Shown here: one piece after another, positions 1-11,499 of the stretch
Layout of the letters: each line of letters opens with the position of its first letter
Position numbering within the stretch: the first letter of the stretch is position 1
Assembly: GCA_905160935.1 (NCBI GenBank)
Contig: CAJHZI010000558.1
Location: 725,001 to 789,000, forward strand
Length of the DNA: 64,000 nt
Origin: Enchytraeus crypticus
Taxonomy: Eukaryota; Annelida; Clitellata; Enchytraeida; Enchytraeidae
Direction: 5' to 3'
The notes under the pieces: model-generated
Database searches by the model: none
What the model was told of the DNA's origin: nothing
What the model saw: the letters and a program-made list of their open reading frames with translations, nothing else
Position numbers and translations under genes: made by a program

Positions 1-559
1 TATGTGTGTCATAAGCATGGTTGTATTTGTACAAATTTTCCTTGGGGGGTCTCCGGGGGTCGAAGGCTTCCATGGGTGGGTTTGTGTCATTGCGGAAGGT
101 TAAACTGGGTTGGGGTAAAACTTTAGCAGGGGTGTCCCAAATATGCCAAAAATTTTGAACCCCCAACCTCTAGCAAATACAACTCAGATCACGGGAGCTT
201 TTTCAAGTTTGTTTTAATATTTTGCTTCTTATTTAACGGTTTCTCATATAGATGTCTTTCTCTGATGTTATAGTTAGCAATTATTTCAGAAGCAAGTTAT
301 TATCTTTAGTTGTTATCTTTTAATTAGTCTTTATTGTGTCTATATCTACTTCATGCTGTACGATTAAGGTAACCTTATGCACTAATATAATCGAAAAATC
401 ACTAAAAATAGAGAGGCTATTTTGACAGCTTCTTGTCTAGTCTATGAGTATTTCCTGAATTAGTGTGCTTGATTTACGTTGATTTACATGACATTCTACA
501 TTTCACTCCCTTTATTTCGTGATAAAAGGCCTATTCAATATATCGCAATGTTGATTTAG
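1..559. other. Non-coding DNA, probably NPHP4 intron
   Basis: No ORF or repeat is recognised here. It lies upstream of an NPHP4 exon on the same strand, so it is most simply intronic. A G-rich stretch at about 45-70 is the only compositional feature. Confidence 0.4.
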
Positions 560-726
560 GTTGCTATCGGACCATCGCCTAGCATAAAGCGGTTTCACTT
601 GGCGGCCTATGTGGACCGGTACCTGTCTCGACCAATCCAGGTGTGGCAGATGTACGTGCATGCTATGAACAGAGTCGACGCAGCCGCAGTGACCGGCCAG
701 ACGAGCCGGTTCAATCTCGTGCTCAG
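560..726 (+). CDS. NPHP4: Nephrocystin-4 homologue, penultimate coding exon
   Basis: The open frame carries a YVDRYLSRPIQVWQMYVHA-type segment followed by NRVDAAAVTGQ and FNLVLR, matching the conserved C-terminal part of nephrocystin-4, a ciliary transition-zone scaffold. The exon ends at 726 with a GTATCT donor after two bases of an Arg codon. The next exon starts at 1386 with the third base, and the joined text follows NPHP4. The acceptor is uncertain: AG at 558-559 is used here, but 581-582 or 588-589 would also keep the frame. The homology is recognised by memory of the family, not by a search. Confidence 0.8.
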
Positions 727-984
727 GTATCTGTCTTATTCTTCAGGCTTTGCTTCTGCATGCTTGATGCGTTGTAGATATCTACAGACTGGGGCATAAA
801 AATAATCCCCTAGCGAAATCTAAATAACTTTGGCAAAACTCTGAACATTTATACACAATTTTTTAGAGCTTCTCGAGGAAGTAGCATAGTTGCATATATG
901 CTGCATATTTGGTGAAAATATGCTTAGTAGTAACAAAATTACAGCGCGTCTACGAAAAAGGTGCTAAAATCAATTTTAGCAAAG

Positions 985-1380
985 CTTAATTAATTGATTG
1001 ATTGTCAATCAATCAACCAATGTCAGAAAGGGCATTCGTTTGGTGAGCGCCTAGGCTCCAAAAATTGCTACAAAATTTAAACGAATGGAAAAACTTCAAA
1101 AGAAGGTCCATTCGTATCCCGACCCTAGTTAAACTTTGATTTAAATGAAGTTGATGATGATTGACTGATATATTAATTTCTTGATTGACCGTTTGATTGA
1201 TTGATCTATCAGTTGGTTGACTGATTGATTCATAGTGTAACTGATTACTACATTGATTAACTGATTGATTCATAGTGTAACTGATTGCTACATTGATTAA
1301 CTGATTGATTCGTTGATGGATTAATTGATTGATTAACTGATTGATTCATTGATTGACTGATCGGATTATTGATTGATCCG
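985..1380. repeat. (TGATT)-rich tract in the last NPHP4 intron
   Basis: Dense TTGATTGATTGA-type repetition contains a near-perfect 40-bp tandem duplication (1221-1260 and 1261-1300, one mismatch). It surrounds a SINE-like segment (1015-1165) and stops only a few bases before the acceptor at 1385. Confidence 0.8.
1015..1165 (+). repeat. SINE family C copy
   Basis: It shares with other copies the blocks GTCAGAAAGGGCATTCG, GGTGAGCGCC..GGCTCC, ATTGCTACAA and TCCATTCGTATCCCGACCC (B-box-like), then TAGTTAAACT and a (GATGAT) tail. Other copies lie near 23.3, 27.6, 30.4, 36.7, 39.9 and 55.8 kb. Confidence 0.7.
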
Positions 1381-1385
1381 CACAG

Positions 1386-1917
1386 AGGCTCCCAATCATC
1401 TCGGCTCGTACAGTGTTACTCATCCAGCCCCGAGGAGCTGAGTCTAGAACCACGTGATGCCTTCATGCTGCCCTCCAACAGTCTGCAGGAGATCTCTGTG
1501 GGAGTGCGCCCCCGCCACACCGGCACCAAGTACCTCCAGATCAACGTCGTCGACGTGGAGTTCCACCAGCTCGTTCACTCGTGGCTCGTCAGCGTCATTA
1601 GTCAGTCACCCATCGTCAATAAGACGTTCGAACTGTTGCTGCCGGTCGGCGGAGGCAAGGGGAGCAATCATAAAATCAATTTTACGAATCCGTACGCCGC
1701 TCGGAGGCGATTCGTCGTTCATACGAACCGTGAGGACCTGCTGGCGGTGAAGGAGACGAGACTGGAGCTTGGAGGTCATGAGAGCGCTACCATTCGGCTC
1801 ACTTTTGTTCCGCGCATGTCCCCAGGTCACGTGGAGATACTCGTGTTTATTAATGACGAGGATGATAAGAATGAAGAAACATTCAAAGTTCTCGCCACAT
1901 ATCAACGTATTAAATAA
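1386..1917 (+). CDS. NPHP4: Nephrocystin-4 homologue, terminal coding exon
   Basis: This exon is entered in phase 2 after a CACAG acceptor (1381-1385) and runs 177 codons to TAA at 1915. Recognisable NPHP4 C-terminal landmarks are SVGVRPRHTG, NVVDVEFHQLVHSWLV, GKGSNHKINFTNPYAARR and the terminal FINDEDDKNEETFKV. In the family this region forms immunoglobulin-like (MSP-like) folds and helps anchor the protein at the ciliary transition zone with NPHP1 and RPGRIP1L. ATTAAA-like sequence follows the stop at about 1926. The upstream remainder of the gene lies outside the window. Confidence 0.92.
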
Positions 1918-4446
1918 CTCTTAAATTAAATTTTGGAAGTTACATATAATTTATCAATTTTATCTCCGGTTTCAATTATGATCGGTTGGAAACTCGGGGT
2001 TTAGCAGTCGCTGATGTTGCCTCCTAGATGCGAAAATCTATTAAAGCTTACAATTCTTTTGAACCATTCTAAATGAGAAAATCCTATTAAATGTAAGATT
2101 AATTTTGCTATGTATGCTGGTAATAGACCTTTAATCCCACCTCGCAGTCATGTAACCACTGGGATCGGCTCCGCTCGATAGATCTTGCTAGCTAATTTAC
2201 TTAAAATCCAAATGTAATGCCCATATCTCTCATCAAACAAAACTAAACTAATTTTTTACTTCTTAAACTGTAAAATAGCTCAACCGCGGTGGAAATCTCG
2301 TAAAAGAGAGGCATAGACTTTATATGCGGTTTAGGCTTACGTATACCAAAGTGTGACTTCTCTGTTGATTAAGCCACTAAATTGAGGTTTGTCTATTAAA
2401 TGTGGGCATAAGTTGACAAATTTGTAATCGCTGTTCTGAAAATTAATCGTGAAATAATTCCAATGCCCATAGCAGTTCTTTGGTACTTAGTTAAGTGTAA
2501 ACGATAGGTTAGATAATTTAAGGCTTTAAGCTGTGTATAGTAAATTATATGAACTATCCGTATGATATTGATTACAAGTCGCATTCATTTACATATAAAA
2601 ATTGAATAAACTTAACTTAATTCTGGATATTATTTAAAGCCGGGCTTATCAATTTTGAACGATTTGAAAAGTTTGAAGATAATGCATTCAACAACTAACA
2701 GTAGACCTGTAATCTAGAGATGTTCTGTCTTTTGAGATTCTGAACTTAGTTGTCGTTGTTTCGTTATTTGTTTTGCTTCAACCAACAGCAGCTGATTTAA
2801 CAGTAACTTTTATCAAGCATCATTGTTATGGAATTAGCACCCGAGTCGTTAGCGGCGCTTGGCGCTATCTTGTTTTATCGTTTAGCCTCTGACATACATT
2901 GTTATTTTTGTCTTGTGAATGAGATTAAATAAATCTATTATCCATCATTTGACGTTAGTATTTAGTAGTAACAAATATTCGGTAGCCTTAACCTATGGAT
3001 ATTCATTGCACAATGTGTTTTGATTTTAACAGTCTTCTTCATTCACCTAACTAAGAAGACAGTTAATGTTTAATGTAAAATGTTGCCTGTTTTAGTGCAG
3101 ATTTATTGATCTAGCTTCGTTATAATTAGAATTTTGTAATCTGTATCATTAGACATTAGGCCTACAATGTTTTACAAATAAATCAAAATGTAACTAAATA
3201 TATTTTGCAAATTATATATCGGCGTATAAAATATGCATTTTAGGTGTAGCCTAGATCTAGTCATTACTCCCTCCGTGTCGTCACTTGATCCTGCGAATAA
3301 TTTTATCTCATTCCACATCGGACCACTTCTCCATCAATTGGTCAGTTAACCACAAGAAGTCTACAACTGTTCCCAAAAGCACCACATTCACATTTCATTT
3401 GCATTTTTTACATTTCAGACATTCCTAGGACGATTCCTTTTTACAGAAAATGGTCTAAATTGCCTAACGGTTTACACATGTGGTATTAGAAGTGATAGAT
3501 ATAAACATAAATGATCATTTCATTATAATGAAATGATCATCACATCACAATATCACATCGACGAGTAAACCAAATTGACATCGATCATTTTGCTTTGACG
3601 CCGAGAAGTCAATTCTAACCAAGTCACCTTCTCCTGACCTCAATGAACTTGTACGGCAGTACAACTCCAGTAACTCCACCCTTTCAGCTTTGATCGATAA
3701 GCGCGTACCCTTAACGAGCACGACTGTCAGTGAGTCAACACCTGGTACACTCCTTAACTGGCTTATATAAATTAGTTGAAATATGCGTGTCGTAGAGTTG
3801 AAAGGAAACGGGTCCAAACTCAAACTGTAGTTTGGAAAACCACCTCCAAACATATATTTTTGGAAGTTTAGATTTGCGAGTATGATTGGGGTCACATAAG
3901 AAATTTTACAATATTAAAATACGTAGTTGTTACTCGTACCTGCAACATATAATGTTCTCTTTAAAAACAATAGAAATCACATCACATATATCTCCTGCTA
4001 ATGCAGTCTTGAAGTGCAATCAGTTCTTTTCAAAATGAGGCAAAATTCGTGCTGACTTGTTCTTAATTGACAAATAAATTGAACCTTTAGTGCATGCTGT
4101 GTTTGCATGAAGATAATCCACGAATATGACTTTTTAACTTCGGCGTTTAGATAGCGCAGCTGCACAGATTCACAGGTGAGTAGATTTTCACTATTTCTAC
4201 ACAAAAGAATTCGCAGAATTACAGATTATATGGGCCAACAGGCGCGCAGAAGTTCTGTTGCGTTTACTGACGCGATATTTAAATATAACAGATGCTAGTC
4301 CATTGCTAGATGTAACATGCCTGTAGTCCTATAGGGCTAATACTGGAAATTCTTATTTGACCCCACTAATATTCATTCGCATTTCTATAACTTTATCTCT
4401 ATCTTTGTCTATATCTATATCTTTAAATAAACTTTATCTAAATTAT
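1918..4446. other. Intergenic AT-rich DNA
   Basis: No convincing gene was seen. It contains the 3' portion of a SINE family A copy (about 3448-3534), a 30-bp perfect palindrome, and an unassigned 116-codon open frame on the minus strand (3545-3895) with no domain I recognise. Confidence 0.5.
3511..3540. repeat. Perfect 30-bp palindrome
   Basis: Two 15-base arms (ATGATCATTTCATTA and its complement) abut without a loop. It sits at the 3' end of a SINE family A fragment, where other copies read TTGATCATTTCACTATAATG. Confidence 0.85.
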
Positions 4447-4478
4447 ATAAACTTATTATCGCACGATAATAAGTTTAT
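4447..4478. repeat. 15-bp inverted repeat with 2-base loop
   Basis: Arms 4447-4461 and 4464-4478 are exact reverse complements. It could form a hairpin; no element boundary could be assigned. Confidence 0.85.
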
Positions 4479-4592
4479 GTAATTCAGAAGTAAGTTTTGC
4501 TCTGCAATATGTTCTTGTATCATCCGTTTTGAAGATAGTTTTAGTATTAAAAGACCCTTTTAGCCGATCTTATGTAGCGAAGATATAATAGA

Positions 4593-4594
4593 TG

Positions 4595-4664
<70 letters not shown>

Positions 4665-4668
4665 ATAT

Positions 4669-4738
<70 letters not shown>
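4593..4738. repeat. (TA)n microsatellite
   Basis: About 145 bp of alternating TA is interrupted by ACATG units near 4658-4677. The long Ile-Tyr frames across it are artefacts. Confidence 0.95.
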
Positions 4739-4742
<4 letters not shown>

Positions 4743-5327
4743 TAGCCTACTTATGTAGCGAAGATATCTTCCACTTCGAACGATGTCGTCACAGAAAGAC
4801 ACTTTTGGATTTTATGAACCATTTTTCGCCCGATATCGGAGCTGATTTCAGCTACTTGTGACGGAGAAGATATCTGCTGAGACTCGGGCGTAAATTAAAA
4901 CAAAGTTTGTCGTCATTCAACCGGCACAGGTGATTACAGCCAAAAGGAGAGCGCAAAATCCGCGCAAATGTTTAGAATTCTTGAAAATGACATAAATGAC
5001 TCTAGATAAAATTGAGAATGGAAAAGCTTCTGTCTCTTAGTGCACTCTCTCTTACTACCCACTTACAGGTCCATGTATATGACGCCTCCTCTCTTCTCTG
5101 TCTTCCGCTTTCCTCTTCATTTCCACATGTGAGTGGGTCTTTAAATTATCTAACATGCCTAATGTCTGCCCCTGCCCCTTTTTTCATCCATTCTATCTTC
5201 TATGACCTGTATTAACATACCTTCCCCCTTTAGAATATGTCCTATGCAACTATTCTTTCTATTTCTTATACGAAAATGTATATCAAATGCCTATCTGTAC
5301 CAACTCTCTCCAAAACTTCCTCATTTG

Positions 5328-6941
5328 CAGTGTTGTGAAGTAACGAAGTAAAAATACCTCGTTACAAGTAAAAAGTACGCAAGCGATACTTTTACTTGTA
5401 ATGAAGTATCCAATTTGTCTGGGTACTTTTTACTTGTAGGCCTAACTAAGTAATTTTTGTAGTACTTTTTACTTTTACATATAGCCGCTGAAGTGAAAAA
5501 GTCGCGTTACTTTTTGAAAACTGTATGAATATCTAACGTCAAATGTTGCACTAATTAATAAAGTTTTATTACTAGGAGAATAAGAATGGAAGTAATACAA
5601 AATTCACCGATATCATATCTGTAATTTAGCTAGAGCCAGTAACTGCGCTAAATCAGGCCCTTGGTCTACACTGTACGTCACACACCTATGTTACCGACCT
5701 TTTGTTGACTAGTTAAGGATCTCATAATTTGGGCATTGAGGTTTATCGTAATATTAAAATTTATAATTGTTTAGAGGCAATCGTCTAAAATGTTTTATAT
5801 AGTTCTATCATTGATTGTTGATGACTATCTTTCTCCGAAATAGTTAGACGGAGTAAAAGCTTATAGTTAAATTTGAATAGTTTGCACCTGAACATGTTTT
5901 AAAGTACATTTAGAATCAGACTTAAAATAAATATTATATTTAGAAGAAATGTAATAAAGAAAAGAAAATCTATCAATTCCTGAAACAATCTTAATACGCC
6001 TCGCTCTCTCTTTCTCTCTCTCTCTCTCTCTCCATTTCTCTCTCTCGCTCGCTCGCTCGCTGTCTCTTTATCACACTCAAGAAATTATCATTCAATATGT
6101 CGAGGCGCACCGTATCTATCTACCTAAACACAAAGGCCTACATGGGCCTACATGGTTTCGCCTGGAACATTGAACTAGCTTCCTTCTTGTTTATTAAATT
6201 GTGATGTTTATGTTCATGTTTAACACCCCCTGCCTGCCAGTGCAGCAGCTAAAATATTATTAGTTCTGCTGTTATATGTTAGTTCAGACACAGGCGAATC
6301 GAATGACAGTCAAACTATTTGAGAGTCTAGTTTTTCTGAAAATTAGCAATTGAAAGTTTTAGGTACATTAAATATCTATCATGAAACTTATTGGCATAAT
6401 TCATAGACTTTTGAGCAGGGATAAAATCGTTAGTGGGTAGAGTGCTCTTCAAGGAGCGTGAAGGTATTCCAGACAGCATGTTAGTTGGATTCTGAAGACA
6501 TTGGACCTGCTACTTACTTAATAGGAGAATGCAGGGAGAGTCTGAGTTAGCCATGTTAACTTAACTTAATTGTGAATGCAAAATTAAATCCAATATAAAA
6601 TTTTAAAATCTAATATAAGCATGTGCATGTGAGTCGAATATTATTTTATTTCAGAAACTTCAGACATCAAATTTAAAGTTTCCGTTCTTAATTGATTTAA
6701 ATAGAGTAGCTAACATAACTAATTTAAGAACGTGTAAAACTTTTCTATCGAGGTATAATTTGTTTTCTTAAAAAATTCAGTGTACTTTTACTTTTTACTT
6801 AAAAGTACTACTTTTTTGTTGAGTACTTTTACTTTTTACTTAAGTAAAATTCTGATAAAGTACTTTTTATTTTTATTTTTACTAACCACTTACTTTTACT
6901 TTTACTTAAAGTATTTTGCGGAGTACTTTCTTACAACACTG
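5328..6941. mobile_element. hAT-type non-autonomous DNA transposon (1614 bp)
   Basis: The left end starts CAGTGTTGTGAAGTAACG; the right end finishes TTCTTACAACACTG, giving short inverted termini. Both ends carry many AAGTAAAAGTAC/GTACTTTTACTT subterminal motifs. The element is flanked by a perfect 8-bp direct repeat CTCATTTG (5320-5327 and 6942-6949), the target duplication expected for hAT. No transposase ORF is present, so it would need a transposase in trans. A (CT)n tract lies at about 6003-6034. Confidence 0.9.
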
Positions 6942-7392
6942 CTCATTTGCAACCTTTTGAGTCCAGCTAATCCTCTCCATTCTTCTCCTAATCCATATTA
7001 CCTATGCCTCCAGTTTCCTAATACCTTCCTCCTTTACGAACCATGTTTCACATCCATACAATAGCGTGGTCCAAAACCAAAGTTTTCACTATCCTTATTT
7101 TTGTATCTTTCTTTAGACTTTTTGTTAAGAGTTCAAGGGTCAGTTTTGCTTGTGAAATCCTATTGCATATTTCAGTCTCATATTTTCCGTCATCGGTTAT
7201 AGTATGACCAAATATTTGAAACTCTCCTTATCTGTTCCAATTTCGTACTATTTATTGTGTTATTAACTTTTAACTTCACCTTTATTATTGGACACTCTCA
7301 TAACCATGGTCTTTTTTATATTAATGGTCATGCCACAACTCAATGCTGTATCATTCAGCCTATCCATTATCTTCTGCAGTTCAGTCAGAAAA

Positions 7393-7677
7393 TAAATATA
7401 GAAACAATAGATCAGCAATTTGCTGATGCTATAGGATGGATTTTTTGGAAATAACAAATTTGATGAACTAATAGAATATGTAGAAAATAGATTAAAAAGG
7501 AGAGATTTACAGATAAATAAAAATAAAACAGAGAAAATAATTATACCACAAACAATCTATGGTATGCAATGGCAACATACTTAGGTAGTATGCTAGAATC
7601 AGAAAAAGATTTAAATCAAAAATAAACATAAATCTAAACTGAGAAATTAAAAATTAGACTTAAAAATAGGAATTAAA

Positions 7678-7738
<61 letters not shown>

Positions 7739-8190
7739 AACCTATCTTTCTATATAATAGTGAATTATGGATAATAACTAAAAGCATGGAAAGTAATATA
7801 GATATATTCCAAAGAAAACTATTGAGAATTATATTAAATATAAAATACCCACACATAATTAGCAATACGGACCTATATGACAGAACACAAGAAAAACCAT
7901 GGAGTGAATTAAAAAATTAAAAAGACTCAGTTGGATAGGACAAATACTCAAGTAAGAAAAGCTCTAAATTATAGAATAACAAATAATACAATGAAATTAG
8001 GTATGGTAAATAAATATATTTTAATTAAACAATATAATAAAGATTTAAAACAAATAGACACTAAATATAACCTTACACAGAGTGATTTCTATGATCTTGC
8101 CCGGGACCGGTATCAGTGGAGACAGAGGGCAAAAGAGGCTGCTCTGGTGTCCACAAAGTGACGTCACGCAGAGAAAAGAAGAAGTCCAGT
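7393..8190 (+). mobile_element. LINE reverse-transcriptase 3' fragment
   Basis: Broken frames carry QQFADAIGWIF (an FADD-type catalytic motif, damaged), NKFDELIEYVENRLKRRDLQIN, a (TA)n expansion at 7684-7735, RKLLRIILNIKYP.IISNTDLYDRTQ, and at 8080-8160 a terminal DFYDLARDRYQWRQRAKEAA. This is a LINE C-terminus different from the minus-strand LINE it interrupts. Boundaries are approximate and no target duplication was identified. Confidence 0.6.
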
Positions 8191-8466
8191 CTCGCTGCCC
8201 GCTACCAATCTTGTCCATCTACATATCCTACATCTTGTAACAATTTTCCTCCCACTTTTATTCCTTCTTCCATGCCTTCCATGGCTTCCTCCATCATTGC
8301 CTCAGAGTAAATGGTAAACAGCAGCGGCGAAATGCTACAACCTTGTCTTACTTCCACGTCCTAGAAAAGCTTCATAAAATTCAAAAGCAGATTTGTAGTT
8401 ATCTCGCGGATAAAGTCAAATGATTGATATCGGCGAGGATGTCTTCCCCTTTATAATATTATGTAC

Positions 8467-8467
<1 letters not shown>

Positions 8468-8505
<38 letters not shown>
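8468..8505. repeat. (GA)n microsatellite
   Basis: About 19 uninterrupted GA units are followed by GGTGCG. It lies at the 3' end (minus strand) of the next LINE fragment and may be its tail. Confidence 0.95.
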
Positions 8506-8507
<2 letters not shown>

Positions 8508-8509
8508 GC

Positions 8510-9440
8510 GTTTATTTATTTTCAGCATCAACACCAAATCACTGACAAGCAACATACGTGCAAAAATTATTAAATACTAGCAAAAGAAATCATACAAAAA
8601 TCAAATGAAAGCAAATATCCAAGCAAACTTTAATAAGCATGCACAACAATAGAAAAACTAAAGGTACATATTACGAGTATGAGTAGCCATCAGTGAAGAT
8701 ACACAGTATCTTATCTAGCTGAACACCACGACGTACTCATAAGATGTTTTGTAGAAATGCAACATGTAAATATTATTAGATTCTAGCAAAAATAATCAAA
8801 TGAAAGCAAAATCCGAGCAAACATTAATAAGCATGCACAACAATAGAAAAAGTAAAGTACATATTATGTAAATGAAATATTACATGTGTAAATGAAAGTG
8901 AAAATAACTGACTAGTAATCATCAACCATTCATTAAATAATCTTTGTATAATTTATTAAAAGATTTATGGTGGAAGCATTACGAATATTAAGTGGAATAT
9001 TATTCCAGATACAACAACAAGTGTATACTACTGAATTAAACATAGTCGCGCTGACTCAATTGATAGATAATTAGTTAAGGATTGTCTGGAGGAATATGAG
9101 TGCTGAGAGACGTTGAGCTTGTACATTTCTCTAAGTGAATTTGACATAGCTCCTTCGTAATATAAACATTTATGTATTAATTTACCAATTGAAAGTTTAT
9201 ACTGAAGGTAAATAGGCAAGACATTGAAATTAGCAAAAAGAATCTTAGTAGAACAGAATCTGCTCAAGTACTGCAGAGTGCGTAACGATCTGTCAATAGA
9301 CACATGAAAAGTATTGCACTAGACGAAGCATTCCCATAAATTTCAATACCATATAGAGCTTTACTTACACTAGCGAAAAGAAAAGATCTTGCGGCAGCTT
9401 TTAGAAATAAAATCACGACGCCCATATAGCATACTATTAA
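8510..9440 (-). mobile_element. LINE reverse-transcriptase C-terminal fragment with 3' UTR
   Basis: Minus-strand frames show SKALYGIEIYGNAS, then DRSLRTLQYL and ILFANFNVLPIYLQYKLSIG, then HSYSSRQSLTNYL and a WNNIPLNIRN-like block. This is the usual C-terminal order of Jockey/L2-like LINE ORF2 proteins. The 3' portion contains an imperfect direct duplication about 200 bp apart (roughly 8566-8690 and 8768-8870). Stops and frame changes make it inactive. Confidence 0.65.
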
Positions 9441-9695
9441 CACTATTGGATGGGCTTAATTTAACTCAAGCTCATCCGTGATGATCTCATGTGCTCTGCC
9501 GTCACCGTCTTCGATTATTAAAGCATTGTTGGTCAATTTCGTCATCTACAGAACAGCGTCACTGCTTCTATAGAATAGCGTCAGAGTTATTGTTTGCCCT
9601 AATGTAAATATAATATATTTCAAAATAATAAAGTTTTGTTCCATACCTATAGATGTCGACCAGGGTCCCGATATAGTGGATCCCAGGATCTATAT
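9441..9695. other. Unassigned AT-rich DNA
   Basis: No ORF or repeat was recognised between the LINE fragment and the tandem repeat that follows. Confidence 0.4.
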
Positions 9696-9866
9696 GGAAA
9701 CGCTCAGCTTCCCATTCTAGTTCTCTTAAAAGAAATTTCTATATCACTGATTTAGTGGATTGTGGATCGATCAATCTGGAAACGCTCAGCTTTCCATTCG
9801 TTTTCTCTTAAAAGAAATTTCTATATCACTGATTTAGTGGATTGTGGATCGATTTATCTGGAAACG
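9696..9866. repeat. 82-bp tandem repeat, two copies plus start of a third
   Basis: GGAAACGCTCAGCTT-type unit starts recur at 9696, 9778 and 9860, each unit ending TGGATTGTGGATCGAT. The array abuts, and seems to truncate, the 3' side of the mariner transposase remnant. Confidence 0.85.
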
Positions 9867-9869
9867 CTT

Positions 9870-10399
9870 CCAAACTGACGATTGCTGCTTAGATTCAGGA
9901 TCGTAGTGGTGTATCCATGTCTCATCGCATGTCACGACACGTTTCAGAAAGTTCTCAGCCCCTTCACGTTGCAAGCGGGATCTCCACTGCAGGCAAATCG
10001 AAACACGAGTCTGGCACTGTTCTTCAGTCAGCAGCCTGGGCACCCATCGTGCGCATACTTTGTTAAATCCAAGTTCATTTAAGATTACTGCAACTGATCC
10101 ATGACTTATACCAACTTCATTCTGTAGTTCTTGCATGGTAATTCTGCGATTTTGAAGCACCAGTTCATTGATTTTGACCATATTTCGGTCGTTAACTGAA
10201 GTTGAAGGCCTGCCTGAGCGTTCCTGAGACTATGCACCAATTCTTCACTTTTAAAACGATTATACCATTTGCTAACATTTGATTTTGATGCAGAGCCTTT
10301 TCCATATGCTGTAGTCAACATTTGAAGCGCTTCCGTTTGAGTTTTGCCAAGCTTAAAGCAAAATTTGATCGAATAACGAACTTCTAACTTTGACGCCAT
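9870..10399 (-). pseudogene. mariner transposase, N-terminal part, frameshifted
   Basis: The start MASKLEVRYSIKFCFKLGKT begins a helix-turn-helix typical of mariner/GVQW-like transposases. After a frame change near 10200 the frame continues through NRRITMQELQNEVGISHGSV and reaches the first catalytic Asp in CDETWIHHYDPESK. The sequence is cut off near 9870, so the second and third catalytic acids are missing. It cannot encode a working enzyme. Confidence 0.85.
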
Positions 10400-10629
10400 T
10401 TTGTTTGTTTATTTGTCTGACTGGGTGTGAAATAGTATCAACACAGAAATGTTTCTATATCCGGTTGCGTTGAACCCATACGGCAAGTAATTATATCAGA
10501 AGAAAGCCAAGAAAATAAGCTTTCACAATATGTCAGTCTAACGTTTGAAGATCCCACACCCTTTTCGAATTTTGACTAGTCCTCGAACTTTATGACCGCC
10601 CCTCGAAATGAGAAAGCATTCAAAATAAA

Positions 10630-10890
10630 AGTGAATAGAAATTGTTTCATAATTTCTCAACAAAATCTCCATGAAGCTCAACACATTTTTTCCCAGCGAC
10701 GTTCAAGTGCTTTAGCATCATCCAGGAAGAATGATTCGTGAAGCCATTCAAACCAGTCATCTATAGCATGGATGACATTTTCGTCGCAGTCAAATTTCTG
10801 TCCACGAAGAAGTGATTCCTTTAGAAGTAGAAACAGATGGAAGTCAGATAGATTTGGCTCTATCTGAACAATAGGGCCTTTATATATGTG
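10630..10890 (-). pseudogene. mariner transposase, C-terminal part
   Basis: The frame contains NLSDFHLFLLLKESLLRGQKF (third catalytic Asp region) followed by ENVIHAIDDWF and KALERRWEKM, the normal mariner C-terminus. It lies upstream (minus strand) of the N-terminal fragment, so the two pieces are from separate copies or a rearranged one. A (TA)n tract at about 10886-10940 truncates its 5' side. Confidence 0.85.
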
Positions 10891-10892
10891 TG

Positions 10893-10944
<52 letters not shown>

Positions 10945-11138
10945 CTTAAACATATATATAAAGTCTTTTTATATATATATATAAAATAAACTAATTTACG
11001 TATCAAGAATTAATGAGAAAGTAATTGCACTATGAGACTTTATGTTAACACTGAGAGATATATTAAATTATTGGCATTCTGTATCGGTAGGCCTAAGTGC
11101 ACAGTGTACTCAAGCGAGTACACCCATAATTCTTAAAT

Positions 11139-11360
11139 GCCTTAATAGTGTAGGGGTAACGTCATGAAGTTTTAAATGACAGACTCTGAGGTGAATCGAA
11201 CCCTCGTGGGTTCGCATCCCAGCCGCGCTGATCTGAGAGTAAATCTCGGACATTCAATGGACTGGTTATACGAAAATGGTCTAAATGGCCTAACGGTTTA
11301 AACATGTGGTATTAAAAGTGATAGATATCAACATAGTTGATCATTTCACTATAATGCGTG
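11139..11360 (+). repeat. SINE family A copy (tRNA-like head)
   Basis: A TAGTGTAGGGG A-box-like block and GTGGGTTCGCATCCC B-box-like block are followed by a shared body (GATCTGAGAGTAAA.TCTCGGACATTCA) and a 3' end with CCTAACGGTTTAAACATGTGG. It matches copies at 33.2 and 45.95 kb. Confidence 0.8.
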
Positions 11361-11499
11361 TTGACTTTTTTACTTTTTAAAACGTATTACAGCCAGTGAC
11401 ACACAATATGCTCTCATGTACTCTTAACGGTTCTCTGACTATGATTCAAAGAATCTTCAAATTTGGTTCGTTGGATTTTACTTGGGCTCTAATGGGTTA

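Larger units (their letters stand above)
5005..8395 (-). mobile_element. LINE (non-LTR retrotransposon) remnant split by two insertions
   Basis: Three minus-strand blocks read in order as one reverse transcriptase. Block 8395-8190 carries the RQGCSISPLLFTIYSEAMMEE motif region and a damaged YADD site. Block about 7392-6950 carries ELQKIMDRLNDTALSCGMTIN and the start of the C-terminal tail. Block 5327-5005 carries the rest of the tail. The tail matches the plus-strand LINE fragment at 11.5-11.9 kb almost base for base in places. It is interrupted by a hAT element (5328-6941) and by an opposite-strand LINE fragment (about 7393-8190). Multiple stops show it is dead. Confidence 0.75.

Noticed and set aside
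3545..3895. 116-codon open frame on the minus strand
   Set aside because: No domain, no neighbouring exons, and it begins beside a SINE-type palindrome; too weak to call a gene.
4560..4802. Tyr-Ile repeat frame
   Set aside because: Pure translation of the (TA)n microsatellite; the same applies to frames at 7.7, 10.9 and 31.2 kb.
6780..7064. 94-codon plus-strand frame rich in Phe/Leu/Tyr
   Set aside because: It spans the hAT terminus and the antisense of a LINE, so it is not a gene.
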